Of a DNA stretch of 64,000 bases, positions 1 through 8,454 are shown piece by piece. The stretch spans positions 62,001 through 126,000 of the forward strand of contig NZ_SSMX01000047.1 of the NCBI RefSeq assembly GCF_004799515.1. The letters are read 5' to 3'. A program made the translations under genes and the position numbers. A model generated the notes under the pieces. The model did no database searches. It was not told the origin of the DNA and saw nothing but the letters and a program-made list of their open reading frames with translations. Position 1 is the stretch's first letter. Each line of letters opens with the position of its first letter. Source of the stretch: Phenylobacterium sp. (lineage in GTDB: Bacteria > Pseudomonadota > Alphaproteobacteria > Caulobacterales > Caulobacteraceae).

Positions 1-381
1 GTCTCGGTGCCGGACGCCGAGAAGCTGGCGGTGGCCGGCGACCTCGGCAAACTGTCGCTGGCGCTGCGCAAGACCGGCTCGGCGGAGATCGCCAAGACCG
101 AGCCGATGCACGCCAACTTCGTGTCCGGCGGCGGCGCCCCGCGGGTGAGCCACGCCGTGGCCCGCCACCCGGCCGGCGTACCCGCCGCGCCGGCCGCGGC
201 CCCGTTGATCCTGATCGTCGAGGGCGACGGCAAGGGCGGCGACCACGCGCACAAGCGCGCGCCCAAGCCCGCGTCCCCGCCGTCCGCGCCTGTCGCCGCC
301 GCTGTCGCCCAACAGACGGCGAACGCCGCGAGCGCCGGTGCGGGCCAGTCGCTGGGCTCGGGCATGAGCCACCCCTCGTGA
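1..381 (+). CDS. cpaB: Flp pilus assembly protein CpaB, C-terminal part
   Basis: This is the 3' end of a gene that begins left of the window; the frame is open from base 1. The visible part starts with a conserved stretch (SVPDAEKLAVAGDLGKLSLA) typical of the C-terminal end of the CpaB/RcpC domain, followed by a low-complexity Ala/Pro/His tail. CpaB is a periplasmic protein that helps seat the secretin of the Flp/tad pilus. The stop codon lies just before cpaC and the operon order supports the call. The N-terminal SAF domain cannot be seen. Confidence 0.8.
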   Translation, partial: VSVPDAEKLAVAGDLGKLSLALRKTGSAEIAKTEPMHANFVSGGGAPRVSHAVARHPAGVPAAPAAAPLILIVEGDGKGGDHAHKRAPKPASPPSAPVAAAVAQQTANAASAGAGQSLGSGMSHPS

Positions 382-401
382 GTTTCCGGGAGTCCCTGAC
401 C

Positions 402-1790
402 ATGCCGCGCCATCTTGCCGCCGCCTTCTGCGCCGCGCTGACGCTGGCCTCGGCCGGCGCCCTTGCCCGGCCCGCCCTCGCCGACGCCCTACCGGCCGAA
501 GCCGCGCCCAGCCGGGTGATCACGCTCGCCCGCGACAAGTCGCAGTCCTTCCGGCTCGACGAACCGGCGGCGAAGATCGTGGTCTCGCAGCCCGACATCG
601 CCGAGGTGGTCGCCACCACCGACCGCAGCTTCTACGTCCGCGGCCTGGACGTGGGCTCGACCAACCTCCTGGTCTATGGGGCCGGCGGGCGGCTGATGCA
701 GGTGATCGATGTGCGGGTGGGCTTCGACGCCAACGCGCTGCAGTCCGACATGGACCAGCTGCTGCCCAACGAGCACATCAAGGTGCAGACCCTGGGCGAG
801 GGCATCCTGCTCACCGGCAAGGTGAGCAATCCGGGCGTGGCGATCCGCGCGAAGACCATCGCCGACAAGTTCGCCCCCGACGCCGTCACCTCGATGCTCG
901 ACGTCCAGGGCGCCCAGGTGGTGCTGGAGGTCCGCGTGCTGGAGGCCACCCGCAACGCCTCGCAGGACATCGGCCTCGGCGCCACGATCAGCAACGGCTC
1001 CTTCAGCTTCACCTACGGCACAGGCCTGATCGGCGCCTCGCCGCCGCAGGGCGTGCTGGGTTTCACCGGCCACTCCGGCCACACCACCATCGACGCCACC
1101 CTGCAGGCGCTGGAGACCAAGGGCGTCATCCGCACGCTCGCCCGGCCGAACCTGGTGGCCATGTCCGGCGAGAAGGCGAGCTTCCTGGCCGGCGGCGAAT
1201 TTCCGTTCCCCGTGCCCGCCGGCCTTAACCAAATCACCGTGGAATTCCGCGACTATGGGGTGAAACTGGAATTCACCCCCACCGTGCAGGACGACGGAAA
1301 GATCAAGCTTCTGGTGGCGCCGGAAGTGAGCGCGCTCGACCCCACCAACACGGTGCGCGTCGACAACGTCACCATCCCGGCGCTGACCGTGCGCCGCGCC
1401 AACACCACGGTGGAGCTGAAGGACGGTGAGTCCCTGGCGATCGGCGGCATGTTCCAGCACACGGCCCAGACCGACATCAACCAGATCCCCGGCCTGGGCA
1501 ATATCCCGATCCTGTCGGCCCTGTTCCGCTCGTCGCGCTACCAGCGCAACGAGACCGAGCTGCTGATCGTCGTCACCCCGCGCATCGTCACCGCGTCGGA
1601 CATCGACTCCGCCAAGGACCGCACCATCTCCGGCGTCGAGCCGGGCATGGCAGGCTTCCTCCTGAACGGCGACGCCCTCGACAAGCCGATGGCGCACGAC
1701 ATGCGCGGCCCCATCGACGAACCCGCCGCCCAGCAACTGCGCGGCGAAATCCAACCGGCCAGCCCCGTCGCGCCCACCACCGGAAAGTAA
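402..1790 (+). CDS. cpaC: Type IVb (Flp) pilus secretin CpaC
   Basis: Outer-membrane secretin through which the Flp/tad pilus is extruded. After a signal peptide (MPRHLAAAF then a hydrophobic stretch ending near ALADA) comes the pilus-formation N-terminal domain, a BON-like segment and, from about residue 150, the secretin core. The core includes VEFRDYGVKLEFTP, the IGGMF turn and a C-terminal VTPRIV strand. I prefer ATG 402 because a GGGAG ribosome site (388-392) lies 9 bases upstream. An in-frame GTG at 378 overlaps the cpaB stop and would add eight residues. At about 462 residues it has normal family length. In Caulobacter cpaD follows; here cpaE follows after 11 bases. Confidence 0.9.
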   Translation: MPRHLAAAFCAALTLASAGALARPALADALPAEAAPSRVITLARDKSQSFRLDEPAAKIVVSQPDIAEVVATTDRSFYVRGLDVGSTNLLVYGAGGRLMQVIDVRVGFDANALQSDMDQLLPNEHIKVQTLGEGILLTGKVSNPGVAIRAKTIADKFAPDAVTSMLDVQGAQVVLEVRVLEATRNASQDIGLGATISNGSFSFTYGTGLIGASPPQGVLGFTGHSGHTTIDATLQALETKGVIRTLARPNLVAMSGEKASFLAGGEFPFPVPAGLNQITVEFRDYGVKLEFTPTVQDDGKIKLLVAPEVSALDPTNTVRVDNVTIPALTVRRANTTVELKDGESLAIGGMFQHTAQTDINQIPGLGNIPILSALFRSSRYQRNETELLIVVTPRIVTASDIDSAKDRTISGVEPGMAGFLLNGDALDKPMAHDMRGPIDEPAAQQLRGEIQPASPVAPTTGK

Positions 1791-1801
1791 GCGTACCTGT
1801 C

Positions 1802-3004
1802 ATGACCACCCCGTCCTTCCCCGGCTTGCCGCAGACCGACCAGGTCCTCAGCGGCCGGCGCGTCCTGGCGCTGGGCCCAGCGCTCGGCCAGCTCGCCGCC
1901 GGGCCGCTGGCGGGGGCGGTGGTGGAGACCGCGGGGCTGGAGCGGATGATCGGGGTGAGCGGCGCCGACGCCGACCTGATCCTCATCGACGCCGACGCCT
2001 GGGGCGCGCCGGCGCTGGCGGCCGCGGTGCAGGCGCTGACGCTCTGCCCCTCGCCGCCGCCGGTGCTCTTGATGGGCGCGCACCTGCCCACCGCGGTGGT
2101 GCGCAACCTCCTGCGCCTGGAACGCTCCGATGTGCTCGACGCGCCCTTCGCGCCGGAGCACCTGGCGATGGCCATCGCCGCCCTCCTGGCCCAGAAGCCC
2201 GCCCAGCCGGCCGCCCCGCCCCAGCCGCAGGACGTCGCCCGATGCTGGGCGGTGATCGGCGCCGTGGGCGGCTCCGGCGCCACCACCCTCGCCATCGAGA
2301 TCGCCAACCAGCTCTGCGGCCGCCAGGCCAAGGAGAAGAGCGTCTGCCTGATCGACCTCAACCTGGTCGACGGTTCGGCCTCGGCCTATCTGGGCGCCAA
2401 TCCGATGCTGCGGCCGGCCGAGCTCGCCGCCGCCGCCGACAAGCTCGACCCCTCCATGCTGCAGGCCTTCGTCACTCCGGTGACCAAGCAGCTCGACCTC
2501 CTGGCCGCCGCCCGCGATCCCTCGGCCTTCGACGCCGCTCCACGCGAGGCGATCCTACGCATGCTGGAGGTGGCCTGTGAGAGCTACGACTGGGTGATCC
2601 TCGACATGCCGCGGCACCGCCGGCCCTGGACGCTGGAAGCGCTGGGCGGCTGCGACGAGATGCTGGTGGTCTCAGAGCTCACCGTCCCGGCCCTCTTGGC
2701 GGCCCGCTCGCTGTCCGACGAGATCGACCGCGACCTGGGCGGCGGCCAGAAGCCGAAGATCGTGCTGAACCGCCTGGCCAGCCGCATGTTCGGCCCCGCG
2801 CCCTCCATGGCCGAGGCAGAGCGGGCCCTGCAGCGCAAGGCCGAAGCCGGGGTCAGCTCCGACTGGGAGGCCGCCGCGGCCTCCGTCAACCTGGGCGGCC
2901 CGATCGCCACCCACCGGCCGAAGTCCAAGATCGTCAAGGACGTCCAGGCCCTGGTCGACAAGCTGGCGACCGAAGCCGAGCAACGCACCGTGAAGGCGGC
3001 GTGA
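1802..3004 (+). CDS. cpaE: Pilus localisation/assembly ATPase-like protein CpaE (TadZ)
   Basis: ParA/MinD-like protein that in Caulobacter places the pilus machine at the pole. An N-terminal receiver-like domain (about residues 20-130, with the acidic LILIDADAW strand) is joined by an Ala/Pro linker to a deviant P-loop domain starting near residue 148. The Walker A region reads GAVGGSGATT, so the usual catalytic lysine is alanine, a common trait of CpaE proteins. The Walker B-like strand YDWVILDMP is present. The gene starts 11 bases after cpaC and its stop overlaps the start of cpaF. It probably binds nucleotide weakly or works mainly as a positional marker (inference). Confidence 0.88.
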   Translation: MTTPSFPGLPQTDQVLSGRRVLALGPALGQLAAGPLAGAVVETAGLERMIGVSGADADLILIDADAWGAPALAAAVQALTLCPSPPPVLLMGAHLPTAVVRNLLRLERSDVLDAPFAPEHLAMAIAALLAQKPAQPAAPPQPQDVARCWAVIGAVGGSGATTLAIEIANQLCGRQAKEKSVCLIDLNLVDGSASAYLGANPMLRPAELAAAADKLDPSMLQAFVTPVTKQLDLLAAARDPSAFDAAPREAILRMLEVACESYDWVILDMPRHRRPWTLEALGGCDEMLVVSELTVPALLAARSLSDEIDRDLGGGQKPKIVLNRLASRMFGPAPSMAEAERALQRKAEAGVSSDWEAAAASVNLGGPIATHRPKSKIVKDVQALVDKLATEAEQRTVKAA

Positions 3005-4494
3005 TGGGCCGCTTCGGCTTGCCCGGCGCGCTGCCCGCGGAAACGCCCGCCCCGGCGGCGCCGACTCCTGCAGCGCCCGCGCCCAGCGCGGCTGCGCCCT
3101 ACGCCAGCGCGCCGCCGGCCGCAGCGCCGGCGCCGGCCGCCGCCCATCCCTCCATGGCCCCGGTCGAGCCCCTGCCGCCGCGCGCCACCGCCCAGCCCGC
3201 CACCAAGAACGGCGCGCCCTCGCAGCTGGACATCCGCCTGCGGCTGCACTCGCGCCTGATCGAAGAGCTGGACCTCGCCAAGCTGGACAAGCTCGACGAG
3301 AAGGACATGCGCCGCGAGGTGATGAGCCTCACCGCCGACTTCGCCCGCTCCGAGCGGATGGCGCTGAACACCGCCGATCTGCAGGAGCTCGGCGCCTCGA
3401 TCTACGACGAGATGGTGGGCCTGGGGCCGCTGGAGCCCCTGCTCAAGGACGACAGCATCAACGACATCCTGATCAACGGACCGTTCCAGGTCTATGTGGA
3501 ACGGCGCGGCGAGCTGGAGCTGACGCCCGTCCACTTCCGCGACAACGACCACCTGCTGCGCATCGTCAACCGTATCGTCGCCGGCGTTGGCCGCCGGATC
3601 GACGAGAGCCAGCCCATGGTCGACGCCCGCCTGCAGGACGGCAGCCGGGTGAACGCCGCCATCGCCCCCATCGCCATCGACGGCGCCGCGGTCTCGATCC
3701 GGAAGTTCTCCAAGAAGCCGCTGACGCTGGAGCGCCTGGTGGAGTTCAAGGCCATGCCCATGGCCGTCGCCGACTTCATCCACGGGGCGGTGAGGAGCCG
3801 GGTGTCCACGGTGATCTCCGGCGGCACCGGCTCCGGCAAGACGACCCTCCTCAACGCGCTCTCGGCGGCGATCAGCCACGGCGAGCGCCTGATCACCATC
3901 GAGGACGCCGCGGAGCTGCAGCTGCAGCAGCCGCACGTGGTGCGCCTGGAGACCCGGCCGCCGAACATCGAGGGCAAGGGCGAGATCCGTCAGCGCGAGC
4001 TGGTGAAGAACGCCCTGCGGATGCGTCCCGACCGGGTGATCCTGGGGGAAGTCCGCGCCGACGAGGCCTTCGACATGCTGCAGGCGATGAACACCGGCCA
4101 TGAAGGCTCCATGGCCACCATCCACGCCAACAACCCGCGCGAGGCGATCGGCCGCCTGGAGCAGATGATCGCCATGGGCGGCCTCTCCATCAGCCCCGAC
4201 GCCATGCGCCAGCAGATCGCCTCGGCCATCGGCCTGATCATCCAGGTCATGCGCCTGGCCGACGGCAAGCGGAAGGTGACCCACGTCACCGAGATCACCG
4301 GCATGGAGGGCCAGGTGGTGCAGATGCAGGACATCTTCACCTTCAACCGCACCCACACCGACCCCGACGGCACGGTGCACGGCGAGTTCCGCGCCACCGG
4401 CCTGCGCCCGCGCTGCATCGACGAGATGAACCGCCGCGGCATCGTCTACGACGTCGCCAACTTCGACCCCTCGCGTCCGCTGATGGTGTCATGA
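3004..4494 (+). CDS. cpaF: Flp pilus assembly ATPase CpaF (TadA)
   Basis: Cytoplasmic hexameric secretion ATPase that powers Flp pilus extension. An N-terminal Ala/Pro-rich stretch of about 60 residues leads to the N-terminal domain ([20 protein letters not shown]) and the T2SSE core. The core has Walker [11 protein letters not shown] near residue 275, the Asp box [12 protein letters not shown], Walker B RVILGEVR and the His box [14 protein letters not shown] 3004 overlaps the cpaE stop by one base (TGATG), and GTG 3001 is also possible. The stop overlaps tadB in an ATGA, so translational coupling is likely. The family assignment is very secure. Confidence 0.95.
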   Translation: MGRFGLPGALPAETPAPAAPTPAAPAPSAAAPYASAPPAAAPAPAAAHPSMAPVEPLPPRATAQPATKNGAPSQLDIRLRLHSRLIEELDLAKLDKLDEKDMRREVMSLTADFARSERMALNTADLQELGASIYDEMVGLGPLEPLLKDDSINDILINGPFQVYVERRGELELTPVHFRDNDHLLRIVNRIVAGVGRRIDESQPMVDARLQDGSRVNAAIAPIAIDGAAVSIRKFSKKPLTLERLVEFKAMPMAVADFIHGAVRSRVSTVISGGTGSGKTTLLNALSAAISHGERLITIEDAAELQLQQPHVVRLETRPPNIEGKGEIRQRELVKNALRMRPDRVILGEVRADEAFDMLQAMNTGHEGSMATIHANNPREAIGRLEQMIAMGGLSISPDAMRQQIASAIGLIIQVMRLADGKRKVTHVTEITGMEGQVVQMQDIFTFNRTHTDPDGTVHGEFRATGLRPRCIDEMNRRGIVYDVANFDPSRPLMVS

Positions 4495-5450
4495 AGATCG
4501 ACGCCCATGTCATCTTCCTGATCCTGGTGTTCGCCGCGGTCTTCACCGCCGGCCAGGCGGCCATCGGCCTGCTCACGGTGGCCACCCAGAAGCGCCGGGT
4601 GAACAAGCGGCTGAAGGTCGCCGAGAAGATCGACGGGGTCTCGGCGCTGGTCATGGAGCTGCGCAAGCAGCGCGGGCTGAACGCCGACGGCAAGCGCGGC
4701 GAGCGGCTGCGCTGGCTGTCGAACCTGATCGTCGCCTCCGGCGTGCCCTACGATCCGAAGAAGTGGGCGCTCTACATCGGGTTGGCGGCGGTGGTCGGGG
4801 GCATGGCCGGCGCCATCGTCCTGAAGAACCCGGTGATGTTCATCCCGGGCGCCCTCCTGGTCGGCGGCGCAGGGCCGATCTTCTATCTGAAGTTCATGGT
4901 CGCCAAGCGCGCCAAGGCCCTCGGCTTCCAGCTGCCGCAGGCGCTGGAGATCATCGTCCGCAGCCTGGAGGCCGGCCACCCGGTGCCCACCGCCATCAAC
5001 CTGGTGGGCCGCGAGATGAGCGACCCCATCGGCTCGGAATTCGGCATGGCCGCCGACGAGATCGCCTACGGCGCCACCATGGAGCAGGCGGTGGCCCGCA
5101 TGTCGGAGCGCTGCCAGCATCCCGACGTCGACCTGTTCGCCGCCACCGTGCGCCTGCAGGAACGCACCGGCGGCAACCTGACCGGCCTTTTGAAGCTGAA
5201 CGCCGCCACGGTGCGCGAGCGGCACAAGATGCGCCTGAAGATCCAGGCGGCCTCCTCGGAAGGCCGCGCCTCGGCCCTGATCCTGACCGCCGCGCCCTTC
5301 TGCGCCATGGGCTTCATCATGATCTCCTCGCCGCATTTCTATGGCGACGTGATCCACGAGCCCATCGTGAAGTGGGGCCTGGTGGGCCTGGGCGTCTGGA
5401 TGTTCCTCGGCAACATGGTCATGCGCCGCATGATCAACCTTCGGCTCTAG
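4491..5450 (+). CDS. tadB: Flp pilus assembly inner-membrane protein TadB (CpaG)
   Basis: Platform protein of the pilus motor, working with TadC on the cytoplasmic-membrane side of the CpaF ATPase. It has an N-terminal membrane helix, a cytoplasmic region, a helix pair near residues 95-135 and a T2SSF domain from about residue 145 (LGFQLPQALEIIVRSLEAGH; EFGMAADEIAYGATMEQAV). A C-terminal membrane segment follows. It starts in an ATGA overlap with cpaF and has the usual length of 319 residues. Confidence 0.92.
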   Translation: MKIDAHVIFLILVFAAVFTAGQAAIGLLTVATQKRRVNKRLKVAEKIDGVSALVMELRKQRGLNADGKRGERLRWLSNLIVASGVPYDPKKWALYIGLAAVVGGMAGAIVLKNPVMFIPGALLVGGAGPIFYLKFMVAKRAKALGFQLPQALEIIVRSLEAGHPVPTAINLVGREMSDPIGSEFGMAADEIAYGATMEQAVARMSERCQHPDVDLFAATVRLQERTGGNLTGLLKLNAATVRERHKMRLKIQAASSEGRASALILTAAPFCAMGFIMISSPHFYGDVIHEPIVKWGLVGLGVWMFLGNMVMRRMINLRL

Positions 5451-5460
5451 GACAAGGGCG

Positions 5461-6420
5461 GTGAGCGCCATGCAGATCCAGACCCTGATCACCATCCTGG
5501 GCGCCGTCTTCGTCATGGCCGGCGTCGGCGGCGTCGCCTGGGCGGGAATCAACGAGCTGCGCCTGCGCGCCATCCGCCGCGGCCGGCTGGCCACCGCCGG
5601 CGGCGCGCAGTTCGGCGGCGGCCGCGCCGCGCGCGACCCCAACGCCGGCCTGGGCGGCCAGATGCTGGGGACCATCCGCCGCCTCGGCCAGCAGAGCGCT
5701 GTGCGCGACCCGGCCAAGCTGTCGGTGCTTCGCTCGCGCCTGATGCAGGCCGGCTTCTACAACCGCGAGGCGCCGGTGATCTATCTGGGGGTGCGCGCCG
5801 CAGCCCTGGCCGTCGCCACCGTCGGCGTCATCTCGATCCTGCCGCTGATCGCCGGCGGTAAGGGCGGCATGACGGGCATCCTGCTCGCCTGCACCCTGTC
5901 GGGCCTCGCCATCCTGGGCCCCGACCGGGTGCTGAACATGCGCCGTTCCAAGCGTGAGCAGGAATACCGCGACGGCTTCCCCGACCTCCTGGACCTGCTG
6001 GTCGCCTCGGTCGAGGCCGGCCTGTCGCTGGACGCCGCCGTGACCCGGGTCACCGAAGAGCTCGCCCGCCGATACCCCAATCTGACGGTGCACCTGCGCT
6101 TCCTGGTGCTGGAACTGCGCGCCGGCAAGTCGCGGAAGGACGCCTGGTCAGCCTTCGCCGACCGCCTGGGCATCGACGACGCGCGCCAGCTCGCCACCAT
6201 GCTGCGCCAGGCCGAGGAGATGGGCACCAGCCTGGGCGAGACCCTCACCGTCTTCTCCCAGGACATGCGCTCCAAGCGCATGCTGCGGGCCGAGGAAAAG
6301 GCGCTGGCGCTCTCGGCCAAGCTGACCGTGCCGCTGATCGTCTTCATCTTCCCGTGCCTGCTGGGCTCGCTGATGCTGCCCGCCGCGGCCCGCCTGATGC
6401 ACGTCTTCAGCCACCACTAG
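5461..6420 (+). CDS. tadC: Flp pilus assembly inner-membrane protein TadC (CpaH)
   Basis: Second platform protein of the Flp motor. One N-terminal membrane helix, a Gly/Arg-rich segment and two central helices are followed by a T2SSF domain (YRDGFPDLLDLLVASVEAGL; TMLRQAEEMGTSLGETL) and a C-terminal helix. GTG 5461 sits 10 bases after tadB; ATG 5470 is in frame and could be the true start, because AAGG at 5454-5457 is closer than ideal to the GTG. It is the last gene of the operon. A palindromic repeat follows, then an opposing disrupted gene. Confidence 0.92.
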   Translation: MSAMQIQTLITILGAVFVMAGVGGVAWAGINELRLRAIRRGRLATAGGAQFGGGRAARDPNAGLGGQMLGTIRRLGQQSAVRDPAKLSVLRSRLMQAGFYNREAPVIYLGVRAAALAVATVGVISILPLIAGGKGGMTGILLACTLSGLAILGPDRVLNMRRSKREQEYRDGFPDLLDLLVASVEAGLSLDAAVTRVTEELARRYPNLTVHLRFLVLELRAGKSRKDAWSAFADRLGIDDARQLATMLRQAEEMGTSLGETLTVFSQDMRSKRMLRAEEKALALSAKLTVPLIVFIFPCLLGSLMLPAAARLMHVFSHH

Positions 6421-6445
6421 GACCGCGGCCCCGACAACGTCCGGT

Positions 6446-6512
6446 CATTCCCGCAAACGCGGGGCCCAGGTTTCTTGACCACGGAAGACACGGAAAACAC
6501 CAACCTGGGCCC
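6446..6512. repeat. Palindromic intergenic repeat after tadC
   Basis: An 11-bp perfect inverted repeat, GGGCCCAGGTT at 6462-6472 and AACCTGGGCCC at 6502-6512, flanks a 29-base spacer containing a CCACGGAAGACACGG stretch. A short hairpin (CCCGC...GCGGG) precedes it. The wording resembles dispersed palindromic repeats (CATTCCCGC... type) known in many proteobacterial genomes; that likeness is from memory. It lies between convergent genes and its right arm touches the stop codon of the disrupted gene, so it may serve as a bidirectional terminator. Confidence 0.5.
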
Positions 6513-7134
6513 TAGCCGGTGTCCGCGCGCGGCGACTGGACGCCGGTGTTGGCGGGGACGAGGCGCGCGGCGGTGGTGACCACCAGTTCGCCGCAAAGCC
6601 GCATGTCGGCCTTCAGCGCCTGGGCCAGGACCTCGATCGGCAGGTCGGCGAACCCGGGAGCGTCCTCGGCTTCGTAGAGCCGGGCGTCCAGGTCTTCGCG
6701 CAGGATCTCGTATTCCTCTTCGTCGCCCTCGGCTTCGGTCCACAGCAGGCGGTTGAGCACGCCCTTCACGCGCCGCTTCTGGGTCTCGGCGGGCGTCGGC
6801 TCCGCCACGCGAAGGCGCGCCGCCTCGGCGGCCTCGACGACGCGGCTTTCGCGCAGGGCCGCGTCGTCGGCCGCGGCCTTGGCCTCGCGGGCTTCGTCGC
6901 GCGCGTCGCGGGCCGCCTGCCGCTCCAGCTTGGCGTCGAGCGCCAGCGTCAGGCGCACGGCCCGCGAGGTCTTCTGGAAGGCCGCCGCCAAGGCGACCTT
7001 CTCCTCCGGAGTCTCCGCCGCCCGCGCCTGGGCCGCCAGGTCGCGCGCCAGCATCAGGCCGAGCTCGGACAGCTCGCCCAGGATCTGCTCCGCCCGTTCC
7101 CGCTTGGGATGGGCCGGTTTCGCCGCGGCGTCGG
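6512..7134 (-). pseudogene. Conserved hypothetical gene, body separated from its start by an IS1595 element
   Basis: Codes for an Ala/Glu/Arg-rich, mainly helical protein (PKRERAEQILGELSELGLML, coiled-coil-like middle, acidic segment EGDEEEYEILREDL) of about 207 residues, conserved without known function in Caulobacterales (from memory). Removing the mobile element and one copy of the 8-bp duplication joins it in frame to the ATG at 10409-10411, giving an N-terminus MSDAAAKPAHPKRER. The element therefore sits in codons 2-4. The frame now runs open into the element up to an ATG at 7295-7297, so a chimera with 57 foreign residues is possible but lacks a visible ribosome site. Confidence 0.75.
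7127..7134. repeat. Target-site duplication, left copy (GGCGTCGG)
   Basis: Eight bases, GGCGTCGG, repeated directly at 10400-10407 on the other side of the element. An 8-bp duplication is characteristic of the IS1595 family. The exact match suggests a fairly recent insertion. Confidence 0.9.
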
Positions 7135-7157
7135 GGCGTTTATATACTTTGCAAACA
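7135..7157 (+). repeat. Left terminal inverted repeat of the IS1595 element
   Basis: 23 bases, a perfect reverse complement of 10377-10399. The inner part carries the TTGCAA hexamer that may be the -35 box of the transposase promoter, so terminus and promoter overlap. Confidence 0.93.
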
Positions 7158-7201
7158 CGAGAAGCTGAGATATAACAATCGGGCAAGCCAGAGAGCCCGA
7201 T
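7149..7201 (+). promoter_or_regulatory. Transposase promoter and RBS-sequestering hairpin
   Basis: TTGCAA (7149-7154) and TATAAC (7171-7176) with a 16-base spacer form a plausible sigma-70 promoter. Directly downstream, ATCGGGC (7178-7184) and GCCCGAT (7195-7201) form a 7-bp perfect stem that abuts the transposase ATG at 7202; the only Shine-Dalgarno-like bases (GAGAG, 7191-7195) lie in its loop and 3' arm. A transcript from this promoter would begin near 7183 and lack most of the 5' arm, so the hairpin would form mainly in read-through transcripts from outside. The regulatory role is inferred. Confidence 0.5.
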
Positions 7202-8149
7202 ATGTCGATCCTTTCCGCCCCTCACTTCCACGACGAAGCCGCCGCCTTTGAGCGGGTCGAAAAGGTCATCTGGCCGCAAGGTCCTGTCTGCCATCACTGC
7301 GGCTGCATGGGCCGCATCAGCGCGATCCCCGCCAACCCCGAAAAGCGCGTCCGCTACGGCCTAAAGCGCTGCGGCGACTGCAAGCGCCAGTTCACCGTGC
7401 GAATGGGTACGATCTTCGAAGAGTCGAAGCTGCCCCTGCACATCTGGCTTCAGGCCATGCACCTGATGTGCAGCAGCAAGAAGGGCGTTAGCGCCCACCA
7501 GCTCCACCGGACTCTGGAGATCACCTACAAGAGCGCCTGGTTCCTCGCTCACCGCATCCGTGAAGCTATGCGCTCTGGCGACCTGAGCCCGTTCGGCCAC
7601 GATGGCGGCATGGTCGAGGTCGATGAGACCTACATCGGCCATGAACCGGGCGCGCCGGTCGGCGCTGGCGGCAATCACAAGATGAAGGTCGTCAGCCTCG
7701 TTGACCGCGACAGCGGCAAGGCCCGCTCCGTGGTGGTCGATGACATTAGCTCCAAGGTGCTGGGTGAGATCGTCGCGGCCAACCTGAGCCGAGAAGCCAT
7801 CCTTATGACCGATGAGGCTCGCCACTATATCAAGATCGGCCAGCAGCAGGCCGGTCATGGCCACACGAACCACGGCGCCGGTGAGTACGTCAGCCGCTTC
7901 AATCCGCTGGTCCACACGAACACGGTCGAGGGCTTCTTCTCGATCTTCAAACGCGGCATGCGCGGCGTCTATCAGCACGCCAGCAAGAAGCACCTGCACC
8001 GCTATCTGGCTGAGTTCGACTTCCGGTATTCGAACCGCATTGCCTTGGGCGTCGATGACGCCGCGCGGGCCACGCGAGCACTGCAAGGTGTGGTCGGTAA
8101 GCGGCTTGCGTACCGCAGGCCTGATCTCGGGGCCGAAGCCTCCGCCTAA
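7202..8149 (+). CDS. IS1595-family (ISXO2-like) transposase
   Basis: Catalyses movement of the surrounding element. The N-terminal zinc ribbon has Cys30-X2-Cys33 and Cys57-X2-Cys60, followed by a helical region and the DDE-type ISXO2 domain. Likely catalytic residues are Asp141 (VEVDETYIG), Asp204 (LMTDEARHY) and Asn240 or Glu243 in HTNTVEGFFSIFKR. At 315 residues it has full family length with no frameshift, so it is probably active. ATG 7202 is the only good start. After its stop the same frame stays open for about 28 codons, possibly an eroded extension. Confidence 0.95.
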   Translation: MSILSAPHFHDEAAAFERVEKVIWPQGPVCHHCGCMGRISAIPANPEKRVRYGLKRCGDCKRQFTVRMGTIFEESKLPLHIWLQAMHLMCSSKKGVSAHQLHRTLEITYKSAWFLAHRIREAMRSGDLSPFGHDGGMVEVDETYIGHEPGAPVGAGGNHKMKVVSLVDRDSGKARSVVVDDISSKVLGEIVAANLSREAILMTDEARHYIKIGQQQAGHGHTNHGAGEYVSRFNPLVHTNTVEGFFSIFKRGMRGVYQHASKKHLHRYLAEFDFRYSNRIALGVDDAARATRALQGVVGKRLAYRRPDLGAEASA

Positions 8150-8454
8150 GCCGAAGAAGCGTATTCGAAGCCGTTGGAAGACCAAGCCACATCGTTATCC
8201 GAGGCAGCGAAGGCCGCTAAGATCTTCTAGGACCCGAGTGCGCTCAAGTACCGCCAGATGCCGACTGGTGGCGGGTACATCGGAACTCCGCGTTAGGAAA
8301 ACTGTTGATAGGATCACGACGGCTCCATATATATCGGGCCTGAAAGTGGTCTCCGCGCGCGTTCGGATACTTCACCGGCTGACCCGAAAAGGTTTCAGGT
8401 GGGGTTGTCGCCAAGCGGATACGTACAGCCATCGTAGGACGAGGTTCGCTCTCG
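8150..8454. other. Non-coding stretch inside the element
   Basis: No convincing gene. An imperfect hairpin (GTACCGCCA at 8248-8256 against TGGCGGGTAC at 8268-8277, one bulge) lies about 100 bases after the transposase stop and could end its transcript, though it has no T-run. An AT-rich pocket (CATATATAT) lies near 8327-8336. Confidence 0.4.

Noticed and set aside
489..1754. Long minus-strand frame opposite cpaC (421 codons)
   Set aside because: Antisense to a clear secretin gene, His/Gln/Val-rich low-complexity translation typical of mirrored high-GC codons, no family features.
2584..4380. 598-codon minus-strand frame opposite cpaE/cpaF
   Set aside because: Mirror of two confirmed genes; composition biased to His, Arg and Gly with no recognisable domain.
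6753..7175. Plus-strand frame covering the left element boundary
   Set aside because: Ser/Ala/Arg-rich mirror of the disrupted gene; ends inside the terminal repeat.
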